Under the pieces are notes generated by a model. The model saw nothing but the letters and a program-made list of their open reading frames with translations, was not told the origin of the DNA and did not search any database. This document shows positions 38,900 through 51,771 of a stretch of DNA of 64,000 bases, piece by piece. Position 1 is the first letter of the stretch. Every line of letters starts with the position of its first letter. This DNA comes from Dermanyssus gallinae. Taxonomy: Eukaryota; Arthropoda; Arachnida; Mesostigmata; Dermanyssidae. The position numbers were made by a program, and so were the translations under genes. The DNA is taken from positions 69,575 through 133,574 of the forward strand of contig QVRM01002392.1 in NCBI GenBank assembly GCA_003439945.1, in the 5' to 3' direction.

Positions 38900-40310
38900 A
38901 CATTGCTACCTTTGCCACTGCTGCAAAATCATCAACAATAACCGCGAAAACAACAAAGACAACAGCAGCAGCACAACAACATCAGCATCAGCAGCAACAA
39001 TAGCAACAACATCAACTAGGATAACTCGATCTAGTAGATTTCGTGAAAACTTTCCCGATCACCGATGACGACACCGACTTCGACAGAGGTTTCTTGCGAC
39101 CGCAGCAGCAGCAGCAGCGTCGACTCTCAACAAATGGAACAAGACGGAGAGGATGACTGTGAGGAGACGGAGGAAGGGGAGGGTAGAGTGGAGAGGAGAA
39201 ACGAGTAAACAACGAGGTTTTCGTACACTCATGCTTGCATGCATGTATATACGTCATCATCATCATCATCATGGTCGGTAGACACTACCGACCATGATGA
39301 TGAAAAAGAGCATCATATGGCCAGTAACTGAGTGTATCATCATCAGCATCAGCATCGTCGTAATCATCGTCATCATCACAGTCATCACGATAGAGATCAC
39401 CAACCACATTGCCGCCCGCCGACAGATCTAGATGCAGACCAATGAATGACAGAAGACACACTAGTGACTAATAGACTCACTAGATACGTGTTTACCGCCT
39501 ACAACAACAACAACTACTACTACAGCAATAACAACTACAACGACGACAACAACGGAAACAACAACACCATTCAGAGACTCGCCAGGCACACTCGACACGC
39601 TGCTGCCATATCGAGCTCAAACGAAAGAAGAAACCGCGCACGCGAGACAGAGAGGAGTCAGCCAGATCAAATGCTCGCGAGAGGGAGAGAAGTGGGGAAA
39701 ATTCGAAACATGTGGTGGATTCGGTAACGACGACAAAGACGCGGTGCGCCAATGTCATCATCACGGTCGACGAAGCACCACGACGACACGTCTCTGGCTG
39801 CGTTTTCTTCTTGTCGGCGTTTCTCGTTCCGTTCGATTCGTTTCGTTGCGTTTCTGTTTTTCTTGCGGCACGCTCTGCACTGCTGGCGACCGCGGCCGGC
39901 TTCCGCCGTTCGGCCGCCCACCAGCAGACACGCACTGAGCAGAGTTTGGCCACACACGCACACTCCGGCAAAGTGAAGCTTGCCTTTGGAGTTCACCGAG
40001 CGACGAAACCGCAGCTGTCGATACGGCGATCAGCTGCAGAAGAAGCAGTTGACAGATAGAGAACAAAGTGTACTAGTTCTCGTAGTCGACCTAGCAGTAG
40101 TAGTAGTAGTAGAATAGTAGTGGTTGTTGTTTGTAATTGCAGCAGCAGCAGCAGAGCCAATAGCCGTTGCCTGGAACCGTCCTTGGACTGTCACTGTTTG
40201 ACAACGCGACCTTTCAACGCGTCAACGCCATGATGCCGGCATCTTGTCATGGCCACCTCTCCTCTCTCTGTGCACTGTCTCACCATGTCCTGGCGGCTTC
40301 ATCTTCTCCA
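38900..40310. promoter_or_regulatory. second GC-rich zone with CAA/CAG/CAT repeats, possible GDPD promoter
   Basis: The stretch has (CAA)n, (CAG)n, (CAT)n and (TAG)n runs and many CpG. It lies 4.7 kb upstream of the first identified GDPD acceptor, which needs a 5' UTR exon. No coding domain was recognised in its open frames. Confidence 0.3.
39263..39303. repeat. perfect 19-bp hairpin with 3-base loop
   Basis: TCATCATCATGGTCGGTAG, loop ACA, then the exact reverse complement. It arises within a (CAT)n stretch in the GC-rich zone. Confidence 0.85.
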
Positions 40311-40340
40311 CCGATCATGGTCGGTTGTTGACAATTATTG

Positions 40341-40347
40341 TTATATA

Positions 40348-40394
<47 letters not shown>

Positions 40395-40417
40395 AGTATA
40401 TATATATATATATATTG

Positions 40418-40448
<31 letters not shown>

Positions 40449-40484
40449 ATATATATATCTATATATATATATATATATATATAA

Positions 40485-40520
<36 letters not shown>
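40341..40520. repeat. compound (TA)n array, 180 bp
   Basis: (TA)n with scattered GTA, TTA and CTA interruptions; the longest AT tract in the window with 43740-43925. Confidence 0.97.
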
Positions 40521-40522
<2 letters not shown>

Positions 40523-40860
40523 CAGTCAAGTTGAAAGCACCTTTATTCAAGGGTCATATATGCCTGAGTATACATTGTTATTAACAAACGATTTAACATT
40601 TGAATATAATTGTATCATACATGAAGTCTGTCGATTTCGCAGACTTCGTGGAACTCTCCACGAACGAGAATGCGGTGTTTATATTTACTGAGCGCGCAAC
40701 TTCCAGAGATCATAACTTTCACTCCACGTCGTAGCCCATTATCTATATTATTAAACATGGTCTGGCCAGCCCCGAGACAGCGCAGCCTTTTATACAGCGA
40801 TAGATCACCTCATTCGTGTAACCTACGTATTGGCCCTAAGAGATACATATACGGCGCAAT

Positions 40861-41063
40861 GGGTTTTTTGGTTACGCAATCCGTAAGTTTCCACTAATTA
40901 GCATAAAAATAATAATTGACTCTAAGAGTTTAGAACCCTATGAATTGTTCTGCAGCATCTCAAGCCGTTGAAGAGTTCTTCTGGATTTCACTATGCATTA
41001 TAGTTACAAATTAGCTCATAGCAAGTTTGATGGTTTTACTACACGTTATTCACGTTATATATG

Positions 41064-41105
<42 letters not shown>
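40861..41105 (+). repeat. dispersed repeat copy A ending in (TA)n
   Basis: From GGGTTTTTTGGTTACGCAAT to TTTACTACACGTTATTCACG and then (TA)n. It matches copy B at 43282-43520 in the same orientation, with shared TAGCTCATAG and GCATCTCAAGC blocks. No coding sense; probably the 3' end of a retroelement. Confidence 0.75.
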
Positions 41106-41106
<1 letters not shown>

Positions 41107-41206
41107 GGAAACAGTACAGAGATAATTAAAGCAATGCCCGAACTTATAGGTACGGTTAAGGTGTGCTCACTATCTCTCTTCCTATATATATATATATATA
41201 TATATG

Positions 41207-41697
41207 TATCCTAAAAATATTAGATTCCTCACATCGAAGCATCTTTGCTCGCGAAGTAAAAAATGGCTTATAATTTCACAGCCTGAATCAAGCCGGTGAT
41301 CTAGTTATATCATATATAGGGGTTATTAGTGCTTTTTATAAGGGATCACCTTCCCAAATTAAATTTGTTTTTAGTTTTTCAGTGTGTGTTTTACCTGATG
41401 TCGTTGTGTACTATATAGAAGCAGTATGAGTGTATCGATTCACTTGCGCGTATATGTGAGCGCGTGTTGCCTCACCTATTGCTGTACATTGTAACAAACG
41501 CAGTATAGAAATCCTTGTGAGGATGCTTATTGTAATTATGTATTGTGTAATTGCGCTTAATCAAAGCATTCTTTGAAGAAGTGTCGAGTGCGACTTTTGT
41601 CTCGGTGTTTGATTTATTTTGTAACCATTTTTATTTACCGAGAATTTAAGCAAAATTCAGTTCCGTTGAATAAATCGCGTTTAAAACTTGAAATTTG

Positions 41698-41704
<7 letters not shown>
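41207..41704 (+). mobile_element. second copy of the same retrotransposon 3' UTR, with A-tail joined to (TA)n
   Basis: The segment from TATCCTAAAAATATTAGAT (41207) to GAATAAATCGCGTTTAAAAC-TTGAAATTTG plus an A-run at 41698-41706 is the inverted counterpart of 18.70-18.21 kb. Shared blocks include CACATCGAAGCA, GGGATCACCTTCCC against GGAATCACCTTCCC, CCTGATGTCGTTGTGTAC, TGTACATTGTAACAAACG and TGTGTAATTGCGCTTA. It is a 3'-end fragment with both flanks made of (TA)n (41184-41206 and 41706-41728). Confidence 0.7.
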
Positions 41705-41727
<23 letters not shown>

Positions 41728-41728
<1 letters not shown>

Positions 41729-42690
41729 CGTCCCCCAAGAGCCTATACCATCGCTTACGCAAACGATCTGGCACTATTAGTCACCGCTTGTGGCAAGGAT
41801 CTACTCGAAAGCACAGCCAGCGAAGCCTTAGCGGATATTCGATGATACCGCCGTGCGCTAGACCTCATATTAGCTCCATCAAAAACGGAAACAATTTTTA
41901 AACGGTCATGGTTAAGTACCTGTGCGTGATTCTGAATAAGGCCTCCCAGGAATACTTTATGTGCGCTATGCAGCAACCGACTGCTCAACGTGACAAGGTG
42001 CTCACAGCAGCCATAGAAGTTCTCTGTAGACAGATTCCCTGGGACCTAAGAGTAAAAAAAACTGTCTTCAATGTACCCCTCAAACAACCCCCGGACGGAG
42101 GGGTTACTAATCAGGAGAATAGATACACTAAGCCGGTAGAACCAGTCCAAGGAATGGTCTAGCCGGGCCACCCGGATACTCTAGAAAACCTTTACTTCCT
42201 GATCTCAGAAAATGGTACAGCTTTAAACAAGGCTCGCTCATTTAAACACTCGCGCAATTGGTAACGGACCACAATGTCTGCTTTCAACAAAGCCTGCATT
42301 GCATTGGTAAACTGGCTCCCCCTTATGACGTGTGTGCAACTCTGGATATGTTGACGATGTAAAGCATTTCTTACGAACGCTGTGGCTTTTTCAACACTGT
42401 GCAAGAGCTACTGTCTCGCAACCTAAAAGTGGGAAGTCCACAGATATGCCAAACCCTTATCGAGGCACTCCTCAAGGGCCGTACATTCTGGTATGGTAAG
42501 AATACTTGATTGAAACGCTCTTTTATTTATCATAAAAGGGGATATTATACCGAGCAATTTTAACGTCAAGCGGACAAGTGAAGTAATCTCGAGGTGACCG
42601 TACTGCGGCCACCCCCGGGAAGAGGCAAAGAATTCGACGGGATTTAGTGGGTTTGTGAGCCCCACACTGCCGTGGCTAACAACGACGCCC
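41728..42690 (+). pseudogene. decayed reverse transcriptase fragment (YAND)
   Basis: From 41740 the plus strand reads RAYTIAYANDLALLVTACGK, the polymerase motif C region with Asn in place of the first Asp of YADD. It continues through a stop to DLILAPSKTETI and, in another frame, VKYLCVILNKASQEYF, the VKYLGVxLD block. The order is correct for a non-LTR reverse transcriptase thumb region. Multiple stops follow. A (TA)n tract sits directly upstream (41706-41728), so the piece appears cut at its 5' end by that boundary. Confidence 0.55.
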
Positions 42691-42736
42691 GGTATGCACC
42701 ATGTAATTTTACCCATAGTTCATCTCTCTCTCGAAA

Positions 42737-42787
<51 letters not shown>

Positions 42788-43281
42788 AAGAGCTAGACGC
42801 TATAGTGCCACTGCTTCGTGTCTATTAACCGTCTGAGTGACGGGTTGCATCATTGCTGTACCTACTCTACTAGTACGCATATTTCGTTTAATGCTGATTG
42901 TGCCTATATAGCAGCTTAGTCATACTTAGAGTTATATATACGCAATATATAAATATACGCAATTCGTGCAATACCGGGGGTTGTTGCGATGGCACTAACA
43001 AAACTAGAAGCAGGATAGCAGTGCACAAGACCTCAACATAGCTTAAAATTGAAAAGCTATGAAACTGCCCGTGTCACGGTTGCAGCTGTTTAAGCTAATT
43101 GCGCTTCGTTCACTCGGTATTTGATTGGGCAGAAATTCACCGTTGTACCGCTGTGGCCTTCCCGCCATTCGTTATGTATGCACTTTCCTTGTGCATACAC
43201 TTTCCTTATGTAACAAGTGAGGTATTCAACATGAACTGGCGTGTATCGAAGACAGTTGGATCGTATCCGGGGCAAGGCCCG

Positions 43282-43478
43282 AGGGTTTTTTGACTACGCA
43301 GTCTGTAAATTTCCGCTAGCTACCGTCAGAATAATGATTGACTCAAAAAAGTTCGGAGCTTTACATATGGTTCAGCCGCATCTCAAGCAGCTGAAGAGTT
43401 ATTTTTTTTTATGAATTTCAATATGCATTGTAATTACATATTAGCTCATAGTCATATTGATGGCTTTACTACGCGTTA

Positions 43479-43520
<42 letters not shown>
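43282..43520 (+). repeat. dispersed repeat copy B ending in (TA)n
   Basis: From GAGGGTTTTTTGACTACGCA to TTTACTACGCGTTACTCA and (TA)n, matching copy A at 40861. Confidence 0.75.
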
Positions 43521-43521
<1 letters not shown>

Positions 43522-43739
43522 GGCCAAGAACATGAAGGTTAGGAGCGATGACGGCATAAACGGTCCGCAACGATCGAATTCCTATTAATTACGGCGGGCC
43601 AAAGTCGAAGTGAGAGTTCTGTCAGCGCGCAGCGTAGATTGTGTGTGATACAAGGCCCAAACAGGCACTATTTTTGTGGAGGGACACCGCAAGAAGACGA
43701 GAGAGAGGAAAGAAAGAAGATTTTGAAGATAATTATTTT

Positions 43740-43925
43740 CAGATATATATATATATTATATTATAGTGATATATATCATATTATATATATATATATATTA
43801 TAGTATATATAATAATATAATTATTACATGGATATATATATATTTTATATTATATAAATCTATACTATATATCTATATTATCTGTATTCTATATATACAT
43901 GTAATATAATATATATATATATATA
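43740..43925. repeat. AT-only palindromic cluster
   Basis: Interrupted TA/ATT repeats with local inverted symmetry, e.g. AGTGATATATATCA. Confidence 0.9.
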
Positions 43926-44062
43926 CATACATACTTGTTCGAGCATTTGACTATATCAGAAAGAAATTGCAGCCTTTGTGAAGAACTTTGTAGAAAAGTA
44001 ATTGATCGAGGAGGAGAGAGCGTGCGTGTTGATCTTTTTCTTATTGATGGATAGCTTTATAA

Positions 44063-44136
44063 TTCGCTTGAAATGCGTACCTAAACACACATGCAACCCT
44101 TTTATATTAGAGGCGCTTAGAGCAGCAGCATAAGCG
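44063..44136 (+). repeat. dispersed repeat pair member 1
   Basis: TCGCTTGAAATGCGTACCTA-AACACACATGCAACCCTTTT to AGGCGCTTAGAGCAGCAGCAT, shared with 63102-63171. Confidence 0.75.
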
Positions 44137-44952
44137 AACCACTCGAAGTATCTACTGTCATTATATACATACATATAGAGCATGTACTGTTTGTGTTGGG
44201 AATGTTATTCCGAACTATTGCGCGCGCGGTATTATACAATATAATATAATTAAGATGCTCTATAACGCGTTCGCTTTATAATAAATGGTTTAAATATAAT
44301 AAGTAAAAAATGATAATTGGCATTGATAGGAAGCATGCAGGGAATAAAATCATAATAAAAGCAATAGTAGAAAATGTGTATTTTAAATTGCATAGATTCA
44401 ACTACGTGAGCGACTACGCATTAAATTAAATTAGTTCAGAAGCGGCAATGGTAAATGGCAATTACTGATAGTTTACGAACTACGTCCAAGTTTGCTATTA
44501 AAGTGGGTATAGTATATTCGATACAAATCGTCAAAACGAATTTTTGCATTCGCTTGAATTTCTGCCAAGTACCATTTTCTACTTGGGCCGTCACGTATAT
44601 CGGGTCGTAGTCCTAAATCTCCAATTAATACAATTTCGTTTAAGAAGGACATACACAGGAAGGGAAATAGAGAGAGGCAGTGAGAACGATGGAATTTCTG
44701 GAAAAACAGTATTTACTAACGCGACGAATTACCATAAACAAGGGGGTTGTATGTACAGTTGTCCCAGACCTGTGTACATTTCCATGTATGTTTTACCCCT
44801 CCTTAAACCACAAAAACTAAATCACAATATTTATGTTCCTCATATGTGTCGACAAGCAAGTTATGGCAATGCCGTTTTGCAACCACGTTTTTGTTGATGA
44901 GACGCTGTGTGTTCTATGAGATCTGGCTAATTCGTTCGTTGCAGGAGTCAGA

Positions 44953-45247
44953 ATGACACAACCCGATGGGAGCAGTTCGCCGATGAGCGATCTAAACGAC
45001 GAACAAGACATGCATTCCTATGCGGTGGGCTGGGCACTTCTCGGGGGCTACCTCATTGTCTCGCTCGTGCTCTTGAAACACCCCCAGCTGCTTCATCGGC
45101 GCAAGAAGACAAAGTTCACCTGCGTTCACATCAGTCATCGCGGCGGTACGTACACCAGACGCTACGCTCCGCTGCGACCCCTTTAAGATCAAAGCGCTTT
45201 AACCCCCTTAAAAGTGAAAGGGCAACTGATAATTTGTGGCTACTTTA

Positions 45248-45282
<35 letters not shown>

Positions 45283-47231
45283 TCAAGCACGTCTGAGTAT
45301 CTTGCACTTACAGGTTATGTATATTAAATTGAAAAACATTTACAGCTGTATTACGGTTTGAAATATGAGCTAAAGCTTCAGGATATGCTCACAACAGTAT
45401 ACGAGGTGTGTTCAAAAAGTATCGCGACTTTTGAATTTTCGCGGGTTACGTATATTCGAATTTCGATTTTTTGTGGCGTTATGTTGGTACTCATGTCTCT
45501 CACTTATGCCGACAAGCTCGGCCATTTTGAATGTTCACTTAATTGTTGACAGCTGCTTTGCTTGCACGTGTTTTGGATCGTCTTCGATTTTTACATATTC
45601 AAAAAAATGGATCAAAGAACCTGTATCAAATTTTGTGTGAAAAACGAAATTAAAAGCGCGGATGCATTCCGAATGTTGACTGTGGCATACGGAGAAGCTG
45701 CCTTGGACCGAAGCAACGTTTATCGGTGGTACAAAATGTTCTCAGAAGGCCGAGAAGATGTGAACGACGAGGAGCGTGCCGGACGCCCGAGCACTTCAAC
45801 AACAGACGAAAAAATTAATGAAGTGGAGAAAATGGTATTGGCCAATCGTCGAATCACCGTTAGAGAAGTTGCTGAGGACCTAAACATATCGATTGGCTCG
45901 TGCCATTCGATTTTTATCAATGATTTGGGCATGAGACGGGTCGCCGCGAAATTCGTACCAAAATTGCTCAATTGCGACCAAAAACAGCATCGCATGAACA
46001 TTGCTAATGAGATGTTGGACTCTGTCCGCGACGACCCAAATTTGCTCCAGAGGGTCATAACTGGTGACGAATCGTGGGTTTATGGTTATGACGTGGAAAC
46101 CAAAGCTCAATCATCTCAATGGAAGCTGCCGCACGAACCAAGACCGAAAAAAGCGCGCCAAGTTCGGTCCAATGTGAAAGTTTTGCTGACAGTTTTCTTC
46201 GATTGCAGGGGCGTGGTGCATCATGAGTTCTTGTCACAGGGTAGAACGGTCAATAAGGAATATTACCTGCAAGTTATGCGCAATTTGCGCGAAGCAATCC
46301 GCCAGAAACGCCCGGATTTGTGGAAGAACAAAAATTGGCTTTTGCACCACGATAACGCCCCTGCTCACACATCGTTGCTTGTGCGCGAGTTTTTGGCCAA
46401 AAACAACACACTAATGATGCCGCAGCCACCGTATTCCCCAGATCTGGCCCCCTGTGACTTTTTCTTGTTCCCTAAACTGAAGAGGCCCATGAAAGGACGA
46501 CGTTACGCTACGCTTGACGAATAAAGACGCATCGAAGGAGGAGCTGAACAAGATAAAAAAATGGTTTTGTTTTGAAGTGCTTCGAAAGATGGGAAAAACC
46601 GTTGGCACAAGTGTATAATATCTCATGGGTATTACTTTGAAGGGGACAAAAAGATATTCAGGAATAAATGAATAATGTTTTTAAAAAAAACAAAATCGCG
46701 ATACTTTTTTGAACACACCTCGTATATTTTTATGAGACATACATATTTGTGCACTATGGTACTATTTTGTTTGCAGTGTAAATTTTACTAAAAGTGAGTG
46801 CAGACCAATACAGGATTATTATCCCTTGGTTCGTACTTTGCATAAATGACTTATTGTATTATTATGCAATTTTTTTATCAGTTAAGATACCTCCGTAAAA
46901 ATTTGCTATAAGTTATTTACGTCGAATTTAAATGGCTATGTCATGTTTTTTAAGCAAATTTTATAATATTCGTTTCGTTTAGCCGATGTCATTGGTTATA
47001 TTCATTTCGTTGTAGAGCATTCCAGCTTGTAACAAACTGTGTGTTGTATTGTGTGGTACAGTATAGTGCCGTCCGATAGGATTTAGATGATCGATTGATC
47101 GACCGTCTTTCTGATTTGATCTCTAGGTGCCTACGAAAGGCTGGAGAACACGATGGGTGCATTCGAACACGCCGTAGAAGAATGTGGCACAGATATGCTT
47201 GAGTTGGACGTTCATCTCACACTCGACAAAC

Positions 47232-47327
<96 letters not shown>

Positions 47328-50300
47328 AACCAGCATATCAAGGTGGATAGGCGGTCAAAATATCCAAAGTGTACAACAGAGCAGGCTGTGATATCTACCG
47401 GGTAGACACTTACACAACACGCCTGGTACCTGGTTTAGGCAGAGCCTTGATAGGCCACTGCTATCGAGTAAGGTGTACAATTTGCCTCTTTGCGCCACAC
47501 TAGCGAATTAAAATTGTGCGTTATCATAGGGTTGGTGCACAGATATCATAGGGTCGGCAAGATTAGGATACTGGGTTTATTGTAAGCCTTTACTATGTAC
47601 TTGAGGAGCGCCCAGTTAAACTTTGGCGACAAACTATTGCACGAAACACTAAATGTACCTTTCCTTTGTTAGGTTGTGGTTGCCCATGACGCCTCGCTTC
47701 TTCGAACAACCGGTGTCGATAACGTCATCTCTGAACTCTGCTACAAGGTAAATCAGCGACAGTGGATAGGACACCTCTCTTCTTATTCTCTTATTTGCCT
47801 TTATGATTTTATGGCTTCCCGGCGTATTACGGTTACATGGGAAGTTCTTAGCTTGGGATGCAACGGTTTCGCGCACAACTGCAGCTTCCTGTTTACATTA
47901 CAGCTCAGTTGAACCGGGGTGGGTATCAAAGCACGCGGACGCCAGAACACGGAATAAATACGTTGGGCTGGAAACAAGATATATCTTTGTGCCTATTGCC
48001 ATGGAGACACTAGAACCAATCAGGAGCCGAAGTATTCCCCAAAGAATTAAGTAAGCGAATTCAGGAGATCACAAACGATCGAAGAGAGGGTCAACTCTTA
48101 AGGCAAGCGTTGTCTGCGGCCGTTTGCAGAGGGAACGCGGCATTTATTTTAGGCGCCGTGGAGTAAAGTAATTCTTAATTTAAACTGCAGCATTGTTTAA
48201 CATGCAATAATAATAATATGATATGACGATATTGTACACATATTCAAAGTTTAAACAATATTTAAAAGAATATTTGATACGATATGGCTTAAAACGTGTG
48301 TATGTATGGTATTTATGGTGCAGCTATGTCAACTTATTTTCAACATTTTTGTGACTTCACAGTATTGAAGGGTAACGGAGTATCTGCCAATCTGTATATC
48401 GGATGTACGCATTGTACGAAAAGTGCAGCAGATAACACAATAAATCGGCCGTCGAGCTTTTTTACGTGAAAATTCGACGTTGCCACAAAGGCGACATGGC
48501 TAGATGTTACATATTAATTGTCTACAGGCGTCTGTGGCGGTAGGACAACAGTCCGAAATACGTGTTTCTGCAATGCATCGTACTCGCATGACAATGTTGC
48601 TGTGGTAATTCTATTATTACTAGTAGAGCGTTCGGCATTGATAACTTGGCGCGCACCATTGTGCCTGGAAGCGTGTAAGCATTTCTCTCCTAAAATTTCA
48701 GTTTGTCCGTTGCTTCCTCTAGGATCTGCCATTACTTAAAACATCGCTCGACGTCGAGTTTATGGATGGTCAGCCGTGTGCGACGATGCACGATAACGTC
48801 GACAGGCGGATTCCTCTTCTACGGGAAGTCTTTGAAAGGTACATTAGGGGTAGTATTGCTATTTAGACGGTGACGCGCAAGCAGGTGGCAACCAGTAATC
48901 GCGAATGAGATTACTGGTTGCCACTTGCTTTAACTAACTTAATAGCTAGTTAATTGGTTGCCACTTGCTTTAACTAACGTAATAGGCTAGTTAATTGGTT
49001 GCGCTATTTTCTTTGAATATTGCAGTATATTTGAAAAACGAGCGCGCCGCTGGTACTGGGTATATATATATATATATATATATAACCGGTTTTTTTTTAA
49101 ATAAAAAAAAAAGTGAGAAAGGACTTGTTGCAGGAACCACCTGCGGAGTCTCCCTGTTCTGAATGTTCCTGGTTACGCGCCAGGCGTGCATATCGTAACA
49201 ATGCAATCAAATCGCATCGCCATCAAATGTTACGATGTTTGTTACGCTAAGCGAACAAAGAAATGTAGGCTCAGAAAGCCAGATGGGTAGGTACCACAAA
49301 ACGAGGGACTTAGAAACGATGGTGAACGACAACACACGACGACGTGCGTCTAGCGCGTAGCGCAGCCGAACAACGGGTTGGGTTGATAGGCGGCTGTGCT
49401 TCCTCGCGGCCTATTCAGATCACTCAAGGGACGCCGTAGCGTTCGTATAGTAATAAAGTTAGAACGATGAAATGGAATCTTGTCGAACATTCGGACATCT
49501 CGACTGTTCCACCCGACTTTCCCGTCGCTGATTGGTCGGTTCAAACTGCGCATTGGCGCATGGCGTGCGTTGTTGTCTTCGGCGGTGACGCCGCCGTAGG
49601 TCAGGTACGTAGGTCTGATGATGATAATGATGCTGTTGTTGCTGCAATTAATGTTATTGTTGTGGCGCGACAGGTCGGCGTCGGCCCTGATGGTGATATG
49701 GTAAAAAAAATGTAGTTTGAGAAGTTGGCATTGCGGGTGGTAACAGATTCGGTTACAATCGGCACGATTAGGCGACTGTTGTCGTTGTTGTGTGGCTTAT
49801 TGGGCTAGTAGGTCGAGCCCGGCGAATGCGTCGTGCATTCGCGTGCGCCTCCAGCTGAAGAAGGTCTCATGTTGAGATTGTTTATGGTGGTCTCGATGTT
49901 GTGTCGCTGGTGTCGATTCCTTTGTAGAAATCGACACCTACCTCAAAGAATTCTATCAAATATGCCTAGATGCAAGTGAGATGGCGTACTCGGTTGGCTG
50001 TAGTGTGGTCGTTTTACAAAGTTGTTTGTAGACGATGCTGATGTTGTGGCTGGTGACAGACAGACAGTTAGTTAGTTGTTCATTGGCCGTGGTAGCGGTG
50101 CACGTTGGATTGGATGATGGATGCTTGGTTCGACTTACTGACGCCGTTGGTCATCGACGGCGCTGTAGTAGTTGGCTGTTCTTTCTTTTGCTACGCTGTG
50201 TCCCTTTTTGTCACAATATTATTATTATTATTGATGTATTCCGTTCTTTGTGCGACACATCTAGACACATCTACTCGTATATTATTTGGTTTCTGCGACT

Positions 50301-51727
50301 ATTCGGCTACACTTGAAAAATTGTGATAAGAAAGGTTCACATACGCACACAAGTTGAGCTAGAACCCGTTTATTTTCGGACATGTCCACTAAAAGCGGTA
50401 AAACGATATCGTTCGATTCGAGGTCGCAGCTTATATGCGAAGTAGAATCTCCGTTGCACACCTTTAATCATACATGTGTACTTACACAAATGTGAATGCC
50501 ATACAGTTGAACAGTCTAAGAGTTTAGTCAACACAATATATGTGCACAATCGAAGATACACCGTAGGCTCTTTAATAAATGCACAGCAAAACAGCATATA
50601 TTCGAAAAGCTCCGATGCATGTTTATGAAAGAGGACTATTTCTTCAATCTTCCAAAGTGTTTTGCTCTCTTCAAAATAGCTTCTGTCCGATGCAATGCAC
50701 TTGTGTCACGCAATTTCCCATTCTTTGAAACATCTCGAAACGCCAAATAATGGGAAATCAGTAACGATGAGTGCGCCGGTACGCTGTCGCGATGGAGGAT
50801 TCAAGAGTTGTTTGCCTAGAGTTCACGCCATTGCGTCGTACTCTCGAGCCTACGCAATCTTTCTAGAATTTAGTATACCTTATTGATCACATATCCAGGT
50901 GGCAAAATTAGTGGAAGATGATTCCCTTGTAGTCCAAAATAACATAGTTAAAAGGACCTTGGTGTTATATTTGCTCTGTCTGAATTTTTTTATCGACTTT
51001 CTTGCTGGAAGCACCACTAGGAGAATGGGACTTTGGATTCAATGCCATAGCCATTTACTCATGGCTTCTCTTCTCTGAAGCAATCCAAGGCCTTGCTACC
51101 ATCTGAAGGTTCAATTCGGACATTTCCCGATTTTGAGGCATAAACATCGGTCAAAAACAGTTGCAACTGATGCATAATGTATCGCTAGTTCCTCGGTTAT
51201 CTCTCGGATAGTAATACGGCGATTGTTGAGTAAGATAGCACGATTTTTCAACGTTTTCTTCTGTTGACGTCGAAGGCCTTTCCGAACGGGAGTCATCTTC
51301 TAATACATTTTAACAGTGAAGCACAGATAGTATGGATTGTAATTCGGCTAATTATACTATACACATCACATATTGTAATATGCGTGAAGTTACTAACTCT
51401 GCGTCAATATTTCGGCATCGTCATTATTACCTGCCGTTGTGGGTACCATTGTCGATGCTTCTTTTGCTGGCCGTTCGCGTTGCTGATATACACACATGTA
51501 AAGATTAAAAAAGCTTTCCTTCTTGTTTCGTTCTCTAATCAGGTTTCCGACAGTAGCTATGAACATTGACCTGAAAGTGAACGACGATAATCTCGTGGAA
51601 GAGGTTTACAAACTCATCGAAAAATTTGATCGAAAGGACATCACCGTATGGGGCAACTCATCGTATGTTGTCACGCAGAAGTGCTACAATCGGGTAACAT
51701 GCTCTCTCTTACCTAGTCAGCTGTTCC

Positions 51728-51771
<44 letters not shown>

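Noticed and set aside
39492..40066. Long overlapping frames in the second GC-rich zone
   Set aside because: Same reasoning; peptide content is low-complexity from CAA/CAG/CAT repeats.
40249..40691. Open frames rich in Ile-Tyr repeats, here and at most (TA)n arrays
   Set aside because: They are (TA)n microsatellites read in frame; no conserved protein sequence surrounds them.
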